From an uncultured Phocaeicola sp. (lineage in GTDB: Bacteria; Bacteroidota; Bacteroidia; Bacteroidales; Bacteroidaceae): a stretch of 64,000 nt of DNA. Numbering within the stretch: the stretch's first letter is position 1; each line of letters begins with the position of its first letter. Positions 44,791-53,582 of the stretch are shown here, in pieces. A model generated the notes under the pieces. The model worked only from the letters and a program-made list of their open reading frames with translations. It did not search any database and was not told the DNA's origin. The position numbers and the translations under genes are program-made. The DNA is taken from assembly GCA_944320855.1 (NCBI GenBank), contig CALUJF010000013.1, positions 1 to 64,000 on the forward strand, given 5' to 3'.

Positions 44791-47064
44791 ATGATTCTCA
44801 AGAACAAAATCATAACCCTATTGAGCATAATGGCACTTAATATCCCTACTACAGGAATCCTGGCACAGGAAAAGACATCGTTCACCCTACAGGATGTAAT
44901 ACCGGGAGGTGACAACTATTTCAACCTCATTCCGAAAAGAATGTCAGGCTTGAAATGGTGGGGCGACGTATGTATCCGCACAGGAGTGGAAGAGATAGTA
45001 TCTATCGACAAAAAGAACGGCAAGGAAAAGACTATCATTACCTTAGAAGAGTTGAACTCTGCACTTCAGGCTGACGAAAAGACCAAGGGTATCAAGCAGA
45101 TACGTTCGCTCATGGGGGCTTCAATGCCATGGGGAGAGGAAAAGGAAATACTTCTCTCACACGACGGTAATATCATAGTCTATGACTTTGAAGATAAGGC
45201 TGTCAAATCGGTTATCAAAATAAACAAGGGAGCTGCAAATATTGATTTCTGCAAGGAAAGCATGACTGTTGCATATACAGTGGGCGACAATCTGCATATA
45301 GCCTCCGAGAAGATTGCTGACAAGCAGGTTAATCCTGACATCGACATTGAGAAAGCTGCATGTGGCGGTAACGATATCCACGACATCGTTTACGGACAGG
45401 CTGTCCACCGTAATGAATTCGGTATTTATAAAGGTACATTCTGGAGCCCAGAAGGTAAATATCTTGCTTTCTATCGCATGGACCAGAGCATGGTGACAGA
45501 CTATCCGCAGGTAAACACTACCACACGTATAGCAACTCTCGAACCAGACAAATATCCTATGGCAGGTATGACAAGCCATAAGGTAACCGTAGGTATCTAC
45601 AACCCTGAAAGCGGAAAAACAGTCTATCTGGATGCAGGCGACCCGACTGACAGATATTTCACAAACATATCATGGGCTCCGGACGAGGAAAGCATCTATG
45701 TGATAGAAGTGAACCGCGACCAGAACTATGCCCAACTTGTCAAGTACAATGCCGAAACAGGTAAGAAAATCGGTGTACTGTACGAAGAATCTCATCCTAA
45801 ATATGTTGAACCTCAGCATCCTCTGACATTCCTTCCATGGGATGAAACAAAATTCATCTACCAGAGCCAGAGAGACGGATTCAACCATCTGTATCTGTTC
45901 GACACTAAGAAACCTCGTCCGGTCACATTGGAGCTGATAGAAGGTATGAACAAATACAAGGAATATGTAGAGGTGAAACAACTCACCAAAGGCGACTGGC
46001 TGGTACAGGACATTCTCGGTTTCAACGAAGCTAAGAAGGAAGTCATTATCGCATCTACTGAAGTGTCACCTCTGCAGACAAATGTCTATAGCCTGAACAT
46101 AAAGAGCGGCAAACGTACTCTGATTGGTAAGGAGGACGGTAATCACAGAGCACAACTCTCTGCCGGTGGTACTTATATCATCGACAACATGACTTCATTC
46201 AGCGTAGCAGGCGAAACAAGCATATTGCCTACCAACGGCAAGAAAGGTGTTACTATCTTCACATCGAGCGACCCTATGCCTGAGAAATTCAATATGCCTG
46301 AGATAACTTTGGGAACAATCAAGGCTGCAGACGGTAAGACTGACCTTTACTACAGACTTATCAAGCCTGTTGATTTCGACCCGAACAAGAAATATCCTGC
46401 TATTATCTACGTGTATGGCGGTCCTCACGCACAGATGATACACAACACTCGTTTCTACGACGCTCGCGGATGGGACCTGTATATGGCTCAGAAAGGATAT
46501 GTAATGCTTACTGTGGACAGCCGTGGCAGCGACAACCGCGGACTTGAATTCGAAAACTGTACTTTCCGTCAGCTTGGTGTGGAAGAGATGAAAGACCAGG
46601 TGGAAGGAGCAAAGATGCTGCAGTCGCTCCCATACGTTGATGCCAACAGGATAGGGGTACACGGATGGAGCTTCGGAGGATTCATGACTACAAACCTTAT
46701 GCTTACTTATCCTGAGATATTCAAGGTTGGTGTAGCCGGCGGTCCGGTTATCGACTGGAAATACTACGAAGTAATGTACGGTGAAAGATACATGGACACA
46801 CCGGAAACAAACCCTGAAGGATACAAGAACTCAAATCTGAACCTGAAGGCAGGAAACCTGAAAGGACGACTGCTGATTATAATCGGTGGTGAAGACCCTA
46901 CATGCGTTCCTCAACACAGCTACACCTTCCTGCGTTCATGCATTGATGCAGGAACACATCCTGACTTCTTCGTTTATCCGGAATCAGGACATAACATGAT
47001 TGGAACAGAAAGAGTCCATCTGCATGAACACATTTCGAGATACTTTGACGACTTTTTAAAATGA
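44791..47064 (+). CDS. Dipeptidyl peptidase IV (S9 family serine peptidase)
   Basis: A 757-residue exported protein (signal peptide ending in ILAQ) with an N-terminal eight-bladed beta-propeller (about 35-500) carrying DPP IV signatures such as NEFGIYKGTFWSPEGKYLAFYRMD, and a C-terminal alpha/beta-hydrolase domain. The nucleophile is Ser627 in HGWSFGGF; the acid is in GGEDPTCV and the base His in PESGHNM. It should remove X-Pro dipeptides from peptides in the periplasm. It stands alone between a terminator and the purD operon. Confidence 0.92.
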   Translation: MILKNKIITLLSIMALNIPTTGILAQEKTSFTLQDVIPGGDNYFNLIPKRMSGLKWWGDVCIRTGVEEIVSIDKKNGKEKTIITLEELNSALQADEKTKGIKQIRSLMGASMPWGEEKEILLSHDGNIIVYDFEDKAVKSVIKINKGAANIDFCKESMTVAYTVGDNLHIASEKIADKQVNPDIDIEKAACGGNDIHDIVYGQAVHRNEFGIYKGTFWSPEGKYLAFYRMDQSMVTDYPQVNTTTRIATLEPDKYPMAGMTSHKVTVGIYNPESGKTVYLDAGDPTDRYFTNISWAPDEESIYVIEVNRDQNYAQLVKYNAETGKKIGVLYEESHPKYVEPQHPLTFLPWDETKFIYQSQRDGFNHLYLFDTKKPRPVTLELIEGMNKYKEYVEVKQLTKGDWLVQDILGFNEAKKEVIIASTEVSPLQTNVYSLNIKSGKRTLIGKEDGNHRAQLSAGGTYIIDNMTSFSVAGETSILPTNGKKGVTIFTSSDPMPEKFNMPEITLGTIKAADGKTDLYYRLIKPVDFDPNKKYPAIIYVYGGPHAQMIHNTRFYDARGWDLYMAQKGYVMLTVDSRGSDNRGLEFENCTFRQLGVEEMKDQVEGAKMLQSLPYVDANRIGVHGWSFGGFMTTNLMLTYPEIFKVGVAGGPVIDWKYYEVMYGERYMDTPETNPEGYKNSNLNLKAGNLKGRLLIIIGGEDPTCVPQHSYTFLRSCIDAGTHPDFFVYPESGHNMIGTERVHLHEHISRYFDDFLK

Positions 47065-47066
47065 AG

Positions 47067-47168
47067 GTAACAAGGTATCAGTTACAAGTTGACAAGGTTC
47101 TCCATCCGAATTGAAGCCTCGTTAACTTGTCAACTAATTAAGAACTTTAAAACTTAAAAACTCAAAAT
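47067..47168. repeat. Intergenic octamer-repeat tract with dyad (copy 3)
   Basis: AGTTGACAAG (about 47088-47097) pairs with CTTGTCAACT (about 47126-47135). Octamer-type units CTCGTTAA, CTTGTCAA, CTAATTAA, CTTTAAAA, CTTAAAAA and CTCAAAA run from 47118 to 47167, directly before ATG 47169. The TCTCCATCCG block is shared with copy 2. Confidence 0.75.
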
Positions 47169-48443
47169 ATGAAACTCTTACTACTTGGCTCAGGCGGCCG
47201 CGAACATGCTCTGGCATGGAAAATTGCACAAAGCTCAAAAGTTGAGAAATTGTACATCGCTCCGGGAAATGCCGGAACACGCGAAGTTGGTGAAAATGTA
47301 GCTATCAAGGCTGACGACTTTAATGCCATCAAACAGTTTGTCGTTGAAAACAAGGTTGACATGGTGGTAGTAGGTCCGGAAGATCCATTGGTAAAGGGTG
47401 TATATGACTTTTTCCGCGACGATGAAGCATTGAAATCAATCCCTGTTATAGGCCCTTCTAAAGCCGGTGCAGTGCTTGAGGGAAGCAAGGAATTTGCAAA
47501 AGGATTTATGCAGCGTCACAATATCCCTACAGCAGGCTACAAGAGCATTACAGCCGAAAACCTTGAAGAAGGATTGGCTTTCCTTGAGACTCTTGAAGCT
47601 CCATACGTACTTAAGGCTGACGGATTGTGTGCCGGAAAAGGTGTATTGATTCTCCCTACACTGGAAGAAGCTAAGAAGGAACTGAAGGAAATGCTTGGCG
47701 GTATGTTCGGAAGTGCTTCTGCCACAGTTGTTATCGAAGAATTCCTTAGCGGTATAGAATGTTCTGTTTTCGTTCTTACAGACGGAAAGAACTACAAGAT
47801 ATTGCCTGAAGCAAAAGACTACAAACGTATCGGCGAAGGCGACAAAGGTCTTAACACAGGAGGTATGGGTTCTGTTTCACCTGTTCCGTTTGCAAATGCA
47901 GAATGGATGAAGAAGGTGGAAGACCGTATCATACGTCCTACAGTAGAAGGTCTTGCAGAAGAAGGTATCGACTATAAGGGATTCATCTTCTTCGGACTTA
48001 TCAACGTGAAGGGCGAACCGATGGTGATAGAATACAACGTACGTATGGGTGACCCTGAAACAGAAAGTGTGATGCTTCGTATTAAGAGCGACCTGGTTGA
48101 CCTGCTCGAAGGTGTTGCAGAAGGCAACCTCGACCAGCGTGTTCTTGAGATAGACCCTCGCTCGGCTGTATGCGTTATGCTGGTATCAGGAGGTTATCCT
48201 GAAGCATACGACAAAGGTTTCCCAATGAGCGGTATCGAAGATGCAAAGGCTGGTGGAAGTATTGTATTCCATGCCGGAACAGCTGTTAAGGACGGACAGG
48301 TCGTTACAGCCGGAGGACGTGTCATCGCTGTAAGCTCTTACGGCGCGAACAAGGAAGAAGCCCTGGCTATGTCGTTCCAGAATGCCGGCAAGATACAGTT
48401 CGAGAAGAAATATTTCCGTTCAGACATAGGTTTCGACTTATAA
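47169..48443 (+). CDS. purD: Phosphoribosylamine--glycine ligase (GAR synthetase)
   Basis: A 424-residue ATP-grasp enzyme of standard PurD length, catalysing formation of glycinamide ribonucleotide in purine synthesis. Diagnostic segments: [85 protein letters not shown] and [12 protein letters not shown]. It is the first gene of a tight run with three downstream genes (gaps of 5-6 bp), so they are probably co-transcribed. Confidence 0.97.
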   Translation: MKLLLLGSGGREHALAWKIAQSSKVEKLYIAPGNAGTREVGENVAIKADDFNAIKQFVVENKVDMVVVGPEDPLVKGVYDFFRDDEALKSIPVIGPSKAGAVLEGSKEFAKGFMQRHNIPTAGYKSITAENLEEGLAFLETLEAPYVLKADGLCAGKGVLILPTLEEAKKELKEMLGGMFGSASATVVIEEFLSGIECSVFVLTDGKNYKILPEAKDYKRIGEGDKGLNTGGMGSVSPVPFANAEWMKKVEDRIIRPTVEGLAEEGIDYKGFIFFGLINVKGEPMVIEYNVRMGDPETESVMLRIKSDLVDLLEGVAEGNLDQRVLEIDPRSAVCVMLVSGGYPEAYDKGFPMSGIEDAKAGGSIVFHAGTAVKDGQVVTAGGRVIAVSSYGANKEEALAMSFQNAGKIQFEKKYFRSDIGFDL

Positions 48444-48449
48444 TATATC

Positions 48450-49391
48450 ATGCGTAACCGCTTTCAATATCATATAGCTACCGGAAGACTGACACTTCCG
48501 GTAGCTATCATATTATCTGTAATTCTGTGGATAATTGGTTTCAATGACAAGATGGAAGCCGTATCCTTCCTCATAGGAGGTCTGGTAACATACCTGCTGG
48601 TAGAGCTAAACACATCGTTTGCCCTCATAAGAAGCCGCTCATCATTGCCCTCTGCCTTATTTGCCGTAATATATTCGGCATCATTGTTCCTTCATGAATA
48701 TGGCAAAGGGGAATGCTGGATTCTGCTGCTTTTCATGGGAAGCCTTTACTGCCTTCTTAGAAGTTACGAATCGAAAAACGCTTCTGCATACATATTCCAT
48801 GCGTTCCTGTGGCTGGCAATAGCAAGTCTTATAAAGCCAGGAATAATACTTTCTGCTCCATTGTTGTTCATAACGATGTCACAACTGAGGGCATTCAGTA
48901 TACGGACATTCTTTGCAGGAATAATAGGGTTGTGTACTCCATATTGGGTTATAACCGGATATGAAATCTATTCAGGCAGCAGTCTGATGATTTCCACATG
49001 GTTTGACAATATTCTGAAATGGAATATCGACGATTACAGAAATATACCGTTACAGCATCTGATAACTACCGGATGCATCCTGCTGCTATCAGCCGTAAGC
49101 GGTATATACAGTATAATAACATCACAGAGCGACAAGGTAAAAAACAGAATCATAATAAGTGCAATAAACACTATAGGGATATACGAAACAGTACTGATAA
49201 TGGCACAGCCTGTAATGCTGAAATCAGTCCTGCCTATAATAATAACCATGTGTACCTTGCTGTACGGATACATAATGATACAGAAGGGCAACAGATTCAC
49301 CTATATCTTTATGATAGTGTCGTTTGTTGTAACAGCATTGATGGCTGCATATAATATAATGAGTCACTTTGCTTTTAATTTTGGATTTTAA
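48450..49391 (+). CDS. Hypothetical multi-spanning inner-membrane protein
   Basis: A 313-residue protein with about eight to nine hydrophobic segments (LPVAIILSVILWIIGF, AVSFLIGGLVTYLLVEL, WILLLFMGSLYCLLR, FHAFLWLAIASLIKPGIILSAP and others) and short polar loops. No catalytic motif or family name is recognised with confidence. It begins 6 bp after purD and 5 bp before the YqaA-like gene. The conserved-looking context suggests an envelope-related housekeeping role, without further evidence. Confidence 0.8.
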   Translation: MRNRFQYHIATGRLTLPVAIILSVILWIIGFNDKMEAVSFLIGGLVTYLLVELNTSFALIRSRSSLPSALFAVIYSASLFLHEYGKGECWILLLFMGSLYCLLRSYESKNASAYIFHAFLWLAIASLIKPGIILSAPLLFITMSQLRAFSIRTFFAGIIGLCTPYWVITGYEIYSGSSLMISTWFDNILKWNIDDYRNIPLQHLITTGCILLLSAVSGIYSIITSQSDKVKNRIIISAINTIGIYETVLIMAQPVMLKSVLPIIITMCTLLYGYIMIQKGNRFTYIFMIVSFVVTALMAAYNIMSHFAFNFGF

Positions 49392-49396
49392 AGAAT

Positions 49397-49855
49397 ATGG
49401 ATACAGTACTTCAGTTTCTTACGGAATGGGGTTATTGGGGAATGTTCATATCGGCATTCCTGGCGGGAACAGTGTTGCCGTTCAGCTCTGAAGCTGTACT
49501 CTTGGCATGCATAGGACTTGGACTGGACCCGATACTGTCCACACTCTCGACTACAGCCGGAAATGCCTTAGGCGGATTGACCTGCTATTGGATAGGACAT
49601 TTGGGTAAGACGGAATGGATAGAAAAGTATCTGGGAGTCAGCAGAAAGCAGATGGACAAAGCCGAAAGGTTTATCAAGGGGAGGGGTTCGTGGATAGCAT
49701 TCCTGTCGTTCCTGCCGGTAATAGGTGATGCCATCTTAGTGGTCCTCGGGCTTATGAGGGCCAATGCCGTCATAGTGGCCATATCCATGACTATAGGCAA
49801 GCTGGCCAGATATGCCATCTTGGTAGCTACAACCCTCAAACTGATATCCTTATAA
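49397..49855 (+). CDS. YqaA/DedA-type membrane protein
   Basis: A 152-residue membrane protein resembling small YqaA-type members of the DedA superfamily. It has WGMFISAFLAGTVLPFSSEAVLLACIGLG, the re-entrant-type AGNALGGLTCYWIGHLGK, and GSWIAFLSFLPVIGDAILVVLGLMR. DedA relatives act in lipid carrier or phospholipid translocation; whether this one does is unknown. It is the third gene in the purD run. Confidence 0.85.
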   Translation: MDTVLQFLTEWGYWGMFISAFLAGTVLPFSSEAVLLACIGLGLDPILSTLSTTAGNALGGLTCYWIGHLGKTEWIEKYLGVSRKQMDKAERFIKGRGSWIAFLSFLPVIGDAILVVLGLMRANAVIVAISMTIGKLARYAILVATTLKLISL

Positions 49856-49861
49856 CAAAAT

Positions 49862-50539
49862 ATGACAGTTATGGAAATAGAAAAGACAGCTGACGGAAGC
49901 TATACCCTGTTCGTTCCGGAACTGGACGAACATTACCACTCTGTGAAAGGAGCGCTTACCGAATCGGAACACATATTCATCAATATGGGACTGAAGCATT
50001 CATCAGCCCCGACACCACGCATACTCGAAATAGGGTTCGGAACAGGACTGAATGCTTTCCTGACATCGCTTGAAGCTAAAAAAGACAACAGAAGCATATT
50101 CTATACCACAATAGAAAAATATCCTTTAGATATGGAAACTATAAAGCTTCTTGACTATCCTGAGCTAATAGCACCCGAGGAGAGCGAGCTGTTTTACTCT
50201 ATCCACAACGCCGGATGGAACTCACCGCAAACCATATCCGGAAATTTCACTATCGAAAAGATAGAAGGCGATTTTACGGAATACCGTTTCAGAAATGGCT
50301 ACGACATTATCTACTTTGATGCCTTCGCTCCGGAAAAACAACCGGAAATGTGGAGCCAGACACTGTTCAACAATCTGTATGAAGTATTGAATGATGACGG
50401 AATACTGACCACATATTGCGCAAAAGGAGTAGTCAGACGCATGCTTCAGGAAGCCGGTTTCATAGTAGAACGTCTGCTTGGTCCTCCGGGAGGCAAAAGA
50501 GAGATACTGAGAGGAACAAAGAAGACATCCGATGAATAA
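49862..50539 (+). CDS. mnmD: MnmD-like tRNA (5-methylaminomethyl-2-thiouridine) methyltransferase
   Basis: A 225-residue SAM-dependent methyltransferase corresponding to the methyltransferase half of MnmC (Methyltransf_30/DUF752). Clear motifs: ESEHIFINMGL, RILEIGFGTGLNAFLTSL, IIYFDAFAPEKQPEMWS, LTTYCAKGVVRRMLQEAGF and LGPPGGKREILRG. It would complete the mnm5 modification of U34 in certain tRNAs. The FAD oxidase half of MnmC is absent, as known for stand-alone MnmD enzymes. It ends the purD-led operon. Confidence 0.88.
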   Translation: MTVMEIEKTADGSYTLFVPELDEHYHSVKGALTESEHIFINMGLKHSSAPTPRILEIGFGTGLNAFLTSLEAKKDNRSIFYTTIEKYPLDMETIKLLDYPELIAPEESELFYSIHNAGWNSPQTISGNFTIEKIEGDFTEYRFRNGYDIIYFDAFAPEKQPEMWSQTLFNNLYEVLNDDGILTTYCAKGVVRRMLQEAGFIVERLLGPPGGKREILRGTKKTSDE

Positions 50540-50554
50540 TTTCAGTATGTAATC

Positions 50555-50606
50555 CAAAACGAAATGTATATGTTTTTGATTCATTAACACAAAACGAAAT
50601 GTGTAT
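50555..50606 (+). promoter_or_regulatory. Direct repeat CAAAACGAAATGT upstream of the zinc ABC genes
   Basis: CAAAACGAAATGT is present at 50555-50567 and 50590-50602 (35-bp period) in the 115-bp gap before the metal-binding lipoprotein gene. The GAAATGTRTA core recalls half-sites of gammaproteobacterial Zur boxes, so a metal-responsive operator is possible. No TAnnTTTG box was found. Confidence 0.45.
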
Positions 50607-50654
50607 AATCAGAAATAAATATTCTAAAAATACAATTATCAAACAAACTGTAAC

Positions 50655-51524
50655 ATGAAAACATTATTACCTATAATATGTCTGCTTTTAGCTCTATCGT
50701 CATGCCGGAACGCCGAGAAGAATGACAAGCCTACAATAACTGTCACCATCGAACCGCTAAGGTACTTTACAGAAGCGATTGCAGGCGACAAGTTCAACGT
50801 AGTAAGCATCGTGCCCGAAGGCAGCAGTCCAGAGACTTATGACCCTACACCACAGCAAATGGTGAATCTGAACAAAAGCATCGCCTATCTTCGCATAGGA
50901 TACATCGGATTCGAACAGTCGTGGATAAGCAAACTGCAGGAAAACTTTCCGGAACTGCCTTTCTACGACACTTCTGCCGGAGTGAACCTGATTCATCAGC
51001 AATGTTCTCACTCTCATGGCAATAATGGAGAGGAGAAACATGCGCACGGCATCGAACCGCACATCTGGAACTCTACGGAGAATGCCAAAATAATAGCCAA
51101 CAATATCTGCAATGCATTGGAGGAAATAGACAGCCGGAATTCTGACTATTATCAGCATAAGCTTGACAGTATTACGGAGATTATTGAAAGGACCGACAAT
51201 AAGATAAGAAACATAATAGCCGAAGCCGAGAAAACCTTCCTTATCTACCATCCTGCACTGACATACTTTGCAAGGGATTATGGTCTGGAGCAGATAAGCA
51301 TAGAAGAAGGCGGAAAAGAACCCTCGCCGGCACATCTGCAGTCGCTGATAAAACTGTGCAGGGAGAAGAACGCTAAAGTGATATTCGTACAGCAGGAATT
51401 CGATATGCGCAATGCAGAAACAATAGCCAAGGAGCTTGGTGTGAAAGTCATTCCGGTAAACCCTCTGAATTATAACTGGACAGAAGAAATGACAAACACC
51501 GCCAAGGCACTGTGTACAAAATAG
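50655..51524 (+). CDS. znuA: Zinc-type ABC transporter substrate-binding lipoprotein
   Basis: A 289-residue lipoprotein (LSSC, Cys17) of the cluster A-I (ZnuA/TroA) metal-binding family. It has ITVTIEPLRYFTEAIAG, IVPEGSSPETYDPTPQQM, a His/acidic loop (HQQCSHSHGNNGEEKHAHG) typical of zinc binders, EPHIWNS, IYHPALTYFARDYGL and IEEGGKEPSPAHLQSLIKL. It would bring Zn2+ (or Mn2+) to the ABC transporter. The ATPase gene follows 17 bp later; no permease gene is nearby. Confidence 0.88.
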   Translation: MKTLLPIICLLLALSSCRNAEKNDKPTITVTIEPLRYFTEAIAGDKFNVVSIVPEGSSPETYDPTPQQMVNLNKSIAYLRIGYIGFEQSWISKLQENFPELPFYDTSAGVNLIHQQCSHSHGNNGEEKHAHGIEPHIWNSTENAKIIANNICNALEEIDSRNSDYYQHKLDSITEIIERTDNKIRNIIAEAEKTFLIYHPALTYFARDYGLEQISIEEGGKEPSPAHLQSLIKLCREKNAKVIFVQQEFDMRNAETIAKELGVKVIPVNPLNYNWTEEMTNTAKALCTK

Positions 51525-51541
51525 AATACAACCGGAAATAA

Positions 51542-52312
51542 ATGAACAACAGCATAATTAAGATAGAAAACCTGTCTGCCGGTTACGACCGGAAGACCGT
51601 CCTTCACGACATAAACCTCGAAATATCCGAGAAGGATTTCTTAGGCATCATAGGGCCGAACGGTGGTGGAAAGACTACTCTCATGAAGGTCATATTAGGA
51701 CTTCTGAAACCATCGGAAGGGAAAATCACATTCTATGACAATGAAATGCCTGTCGAACAGTTGGAAATAGGCTATCTGCCACAATATAACTCGATAGACA
51801 AGAAGTTCCCTATATCAGTCTACGAAGTTATACTTTCGGGACTGAACAGACAGAAATCACTGTTCAGCAGATTCACCAAAGAGCACCATGAGAGAGTGAA
51901 GGAAACCATTTCAATGATGGGACTTGAAGGTATGGAAAACAAGCCAATAGGGCAACTGAGCGGCGGACAGATGCAAAGAGCCTTATTGGGCAGAGCTATC
52001 GTTTCTAATCCCAAAGCCATCATCCTGGACGAGCCAAACACATACATAGACAAGCGTTTCGAGGCCAGACTATACTCACTGCTTGAAGAGATAAACAAAC
52101 AAAGGACTGTCATTCTCGTAAGTCATGACATAGGTTCTGTACTTCAAACCGTCAAGAGTATAGCCTGCGTAAACGGCACTTTAGACTATCATCCACAAAG
52201 CGAAGTTTCAGCCGAATGGATAGAGGAGAAACTCCAATGCCCAATCGAACTTTTAGGACATGGGGAACTGCCACACAGGGTGCTTAAGAAGCATAATCAT
52301 GATATGCTGTAA
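51542..52312 (+). CDS. znuC: Metal ABC transporter ATP-binding protein
   Basis: A 256-residue ABC ATPase with Walker A GPNGGGKTT (about 36-44), Q-loop YLPQYNSID, signature LSGGQMQRALLGRAI, Walker B AIILDEPNTY and the VSHDI switch. The tail is His-rich (LGHGELPHRVLKKHNHDML). Sequence and position identify it as the partner of the upstream substrate-binding protein. A ZnuB-type permease would be needed to form a complete transporter and is missing here. Confidence 0.9.
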   Translation: MNNSIIKIENLSAGYDRKTVLHDINLEISEKDFLGIIGPNGGGKTTLMKVILGLLKPSEGKITFYDNEMPVEQLEIGYLPQYNSIDKKFPISVYEVILSGLNRQKSLFSRFTKEHHERVKETISMMGLEGMENKPIGQLSGGQMQRALLGRAIVSNPKAIILDEPNTYIDKRFEARLYSLLEEINKQRTVILVSHDIGSVLQTVKSIACVNGTLDYHPQSEVSAEWIEEKLQCPIELLGHGELPHRVLKKHNHDML

Positions 52313-52364
52313 TACTATGTGATTTTTACTTTCACATCTTTCACAGGAAATAAAAAAGAATAAG

Positions 52365-52712
52365 CTAATCTAACAATGATGAGATTTTTTTCTTTAAATT
52401 TAATCGTACCAAATCTTCTTTCTCAAGTTCGAGTTCTACTACAATTTTAGCTTTATTAATCTTCTTTTCATTATTTCCTGTTGTATCCAAATTTGTCTGT
52501 TCTTTTTTTATAGAATAGAGTTGAGCAAAGTCATAATCCAAAGCTACCGATACATTATATAATGTGTCGGTATCAATACTTTTTCTACCTAACAGGTAGT
52601 CTACACTTTGTGGCCGTATATTTAGTCTTCGTGCAAGTTCTGCCTTAGTTATTTTCTTTTCAGACATTACGTCCGATATAATTTCACCAATATAGATATT
52701 ACTTTTTTCCAT
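52365..52712 (-). CDS. XRE-family helix-turn-helix regulator
   Basis: A 115-residue protein with a Cro/C1-type HTH at about residues 8-62 (KITKAELARRLNIRPQSVDYLLG), followed by a Lys/Asn-rich linker and a helical end. It is divergent from the six-gene operon at 52943 with a 230-bp shared intergenic region, so it may control that operon. It has no sensor domain. It could equally be an orphan antitoxin-like regulator. Confidence 0.85.
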   Translation of the reverse strand: MEKSNIYIGEIISDVMSEKKITKAELARRLNIRPQSVDYLLGRKSIDTDTLYNVSVALDYDFAQLYSIKKEQTNLDTTGNNEKKINKAKIVVELELEKEDLVRLNLKKKISSLLD

Positions 52713-52799
52713 AAAAGTAAAATTAGCCGTTTTTTTCCACTTAAATACCTTTTAAAATCCTATTATATCTGTTTTTATTATAATTTTTATCCTATTTTA

Positions 52800-52831
52800 T
52801 TTGATTTATCAGTTATATTTTGATATTTTTG
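52800..52831 (+). promoter_or_regulatory. Promoter of the envelope operon
   Basis: TTTG at 52800-52803 and TATTTTTG at 52824-52831, spaced by 20 bp, fit the full Bacteroidales promoter consensus. Transcription would begin near 52838, leaving a ~105-nt AU-rich leader before ATG 52943. Confidence 0.7.
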
Positions 52832-52942
52832 CTGGCAAGTTTTTTATAAGATATTAGTTTATTTTAAAATTTTGATAAACGTAAAAGCAAAAACATATCA
52901 TACATCTGAAAACAATAATATAAACCTTTTAAAATTTTAATT

Positions 52943-53575
52943 ATGAACAAAGTTTTTATTTTTACGTGCAGCATTTGCCTACTATTATGTTTAGGATTTT
53001 CATCTTGTGGAGGTTCTAAGGTAGCGGTAGCTACTTATCCTGAATATACCGGTAAAGGTAATACAGGAACAAAAAAAGTAACTAAGGTAAAAGAAGAAAT
53101 CGATGAATGCGAAGAACAATCACTAAATGCTCCTGCCGGTGAATTAAGAGCATACGCCTCAGCTGTAGACGAAGACCGCGATTTTGCCCGCCAGCAGGCT
53201 GTTTTGTATGCAAAAGCACAATTGGTTTCTGATATTGAAGCACTTGTTACTAATGTAATGAAAAGCTATAGAGGTAAAACCAAAAAAGATGGAGTAAATA
53301 CTGGTTCTGGCGACACCAAACAAGACGTAACTTCTATGGCAGAAAGTGTTGTAGAAGGATGTAAAATAATCTGTTCAAACAGATACGCTCTTTCAGACGG
53401 TACATATGAATGTTCTGTATGCATAGCAATTGCTTCACCGGATGCTGAAAAAGTAGCTGGGGCAGCAACTCTTTCTGAAGACGAAAAGTTAGGAGTGGAG
53501 TTCGAAGCAGAAACATTCAGAAATAGTTATAAAGAAGAACTTGAAAAATTCCGTGCTCAAAAATTAAATAAATAA
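52943..53575 (+). CDS. LPP20-like lipoprotein, first gene of envelope operon
   Basis: A 210-residue lipoprotein (FSSC, Cys22, followed by GGSK). A conserved-looking helix-rich part (ELRAYASAVDEDRDFARQQAVLYAKAQLVSDIEALVTNVMKSY) and the later KIICSNRYALSDGTYECSVCIAI resemble the LPP20 fold of outer-membrane lipoproteins. It opens a six-gene run on the plus strand with gaps of 7-49 bp up to 56867 and then 82 bp. No function is assigned. A related domain appears in the next gene. Confidence 0.75.
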   Translation: MNKVFIFTCSICLLLCLGFSSCGGSKVAVATYPEYTGKGNTGTKKVTKVKEEIDECEEQSLNAPAGELRAYASAVDEDRDFARQQAVLYAKAQLVSDIEALVTNVMKSYRGKTKKDGVNTGSGDTKQDVTSMAESVVEGCKIICSNRYALSDGTYECSVCIAIASPDAEKVAGAATLSEDEKLGVEFEAETFRNSYKEELEKFRAQKLNK

Positions 53576-53582
53576 TCCAGTA

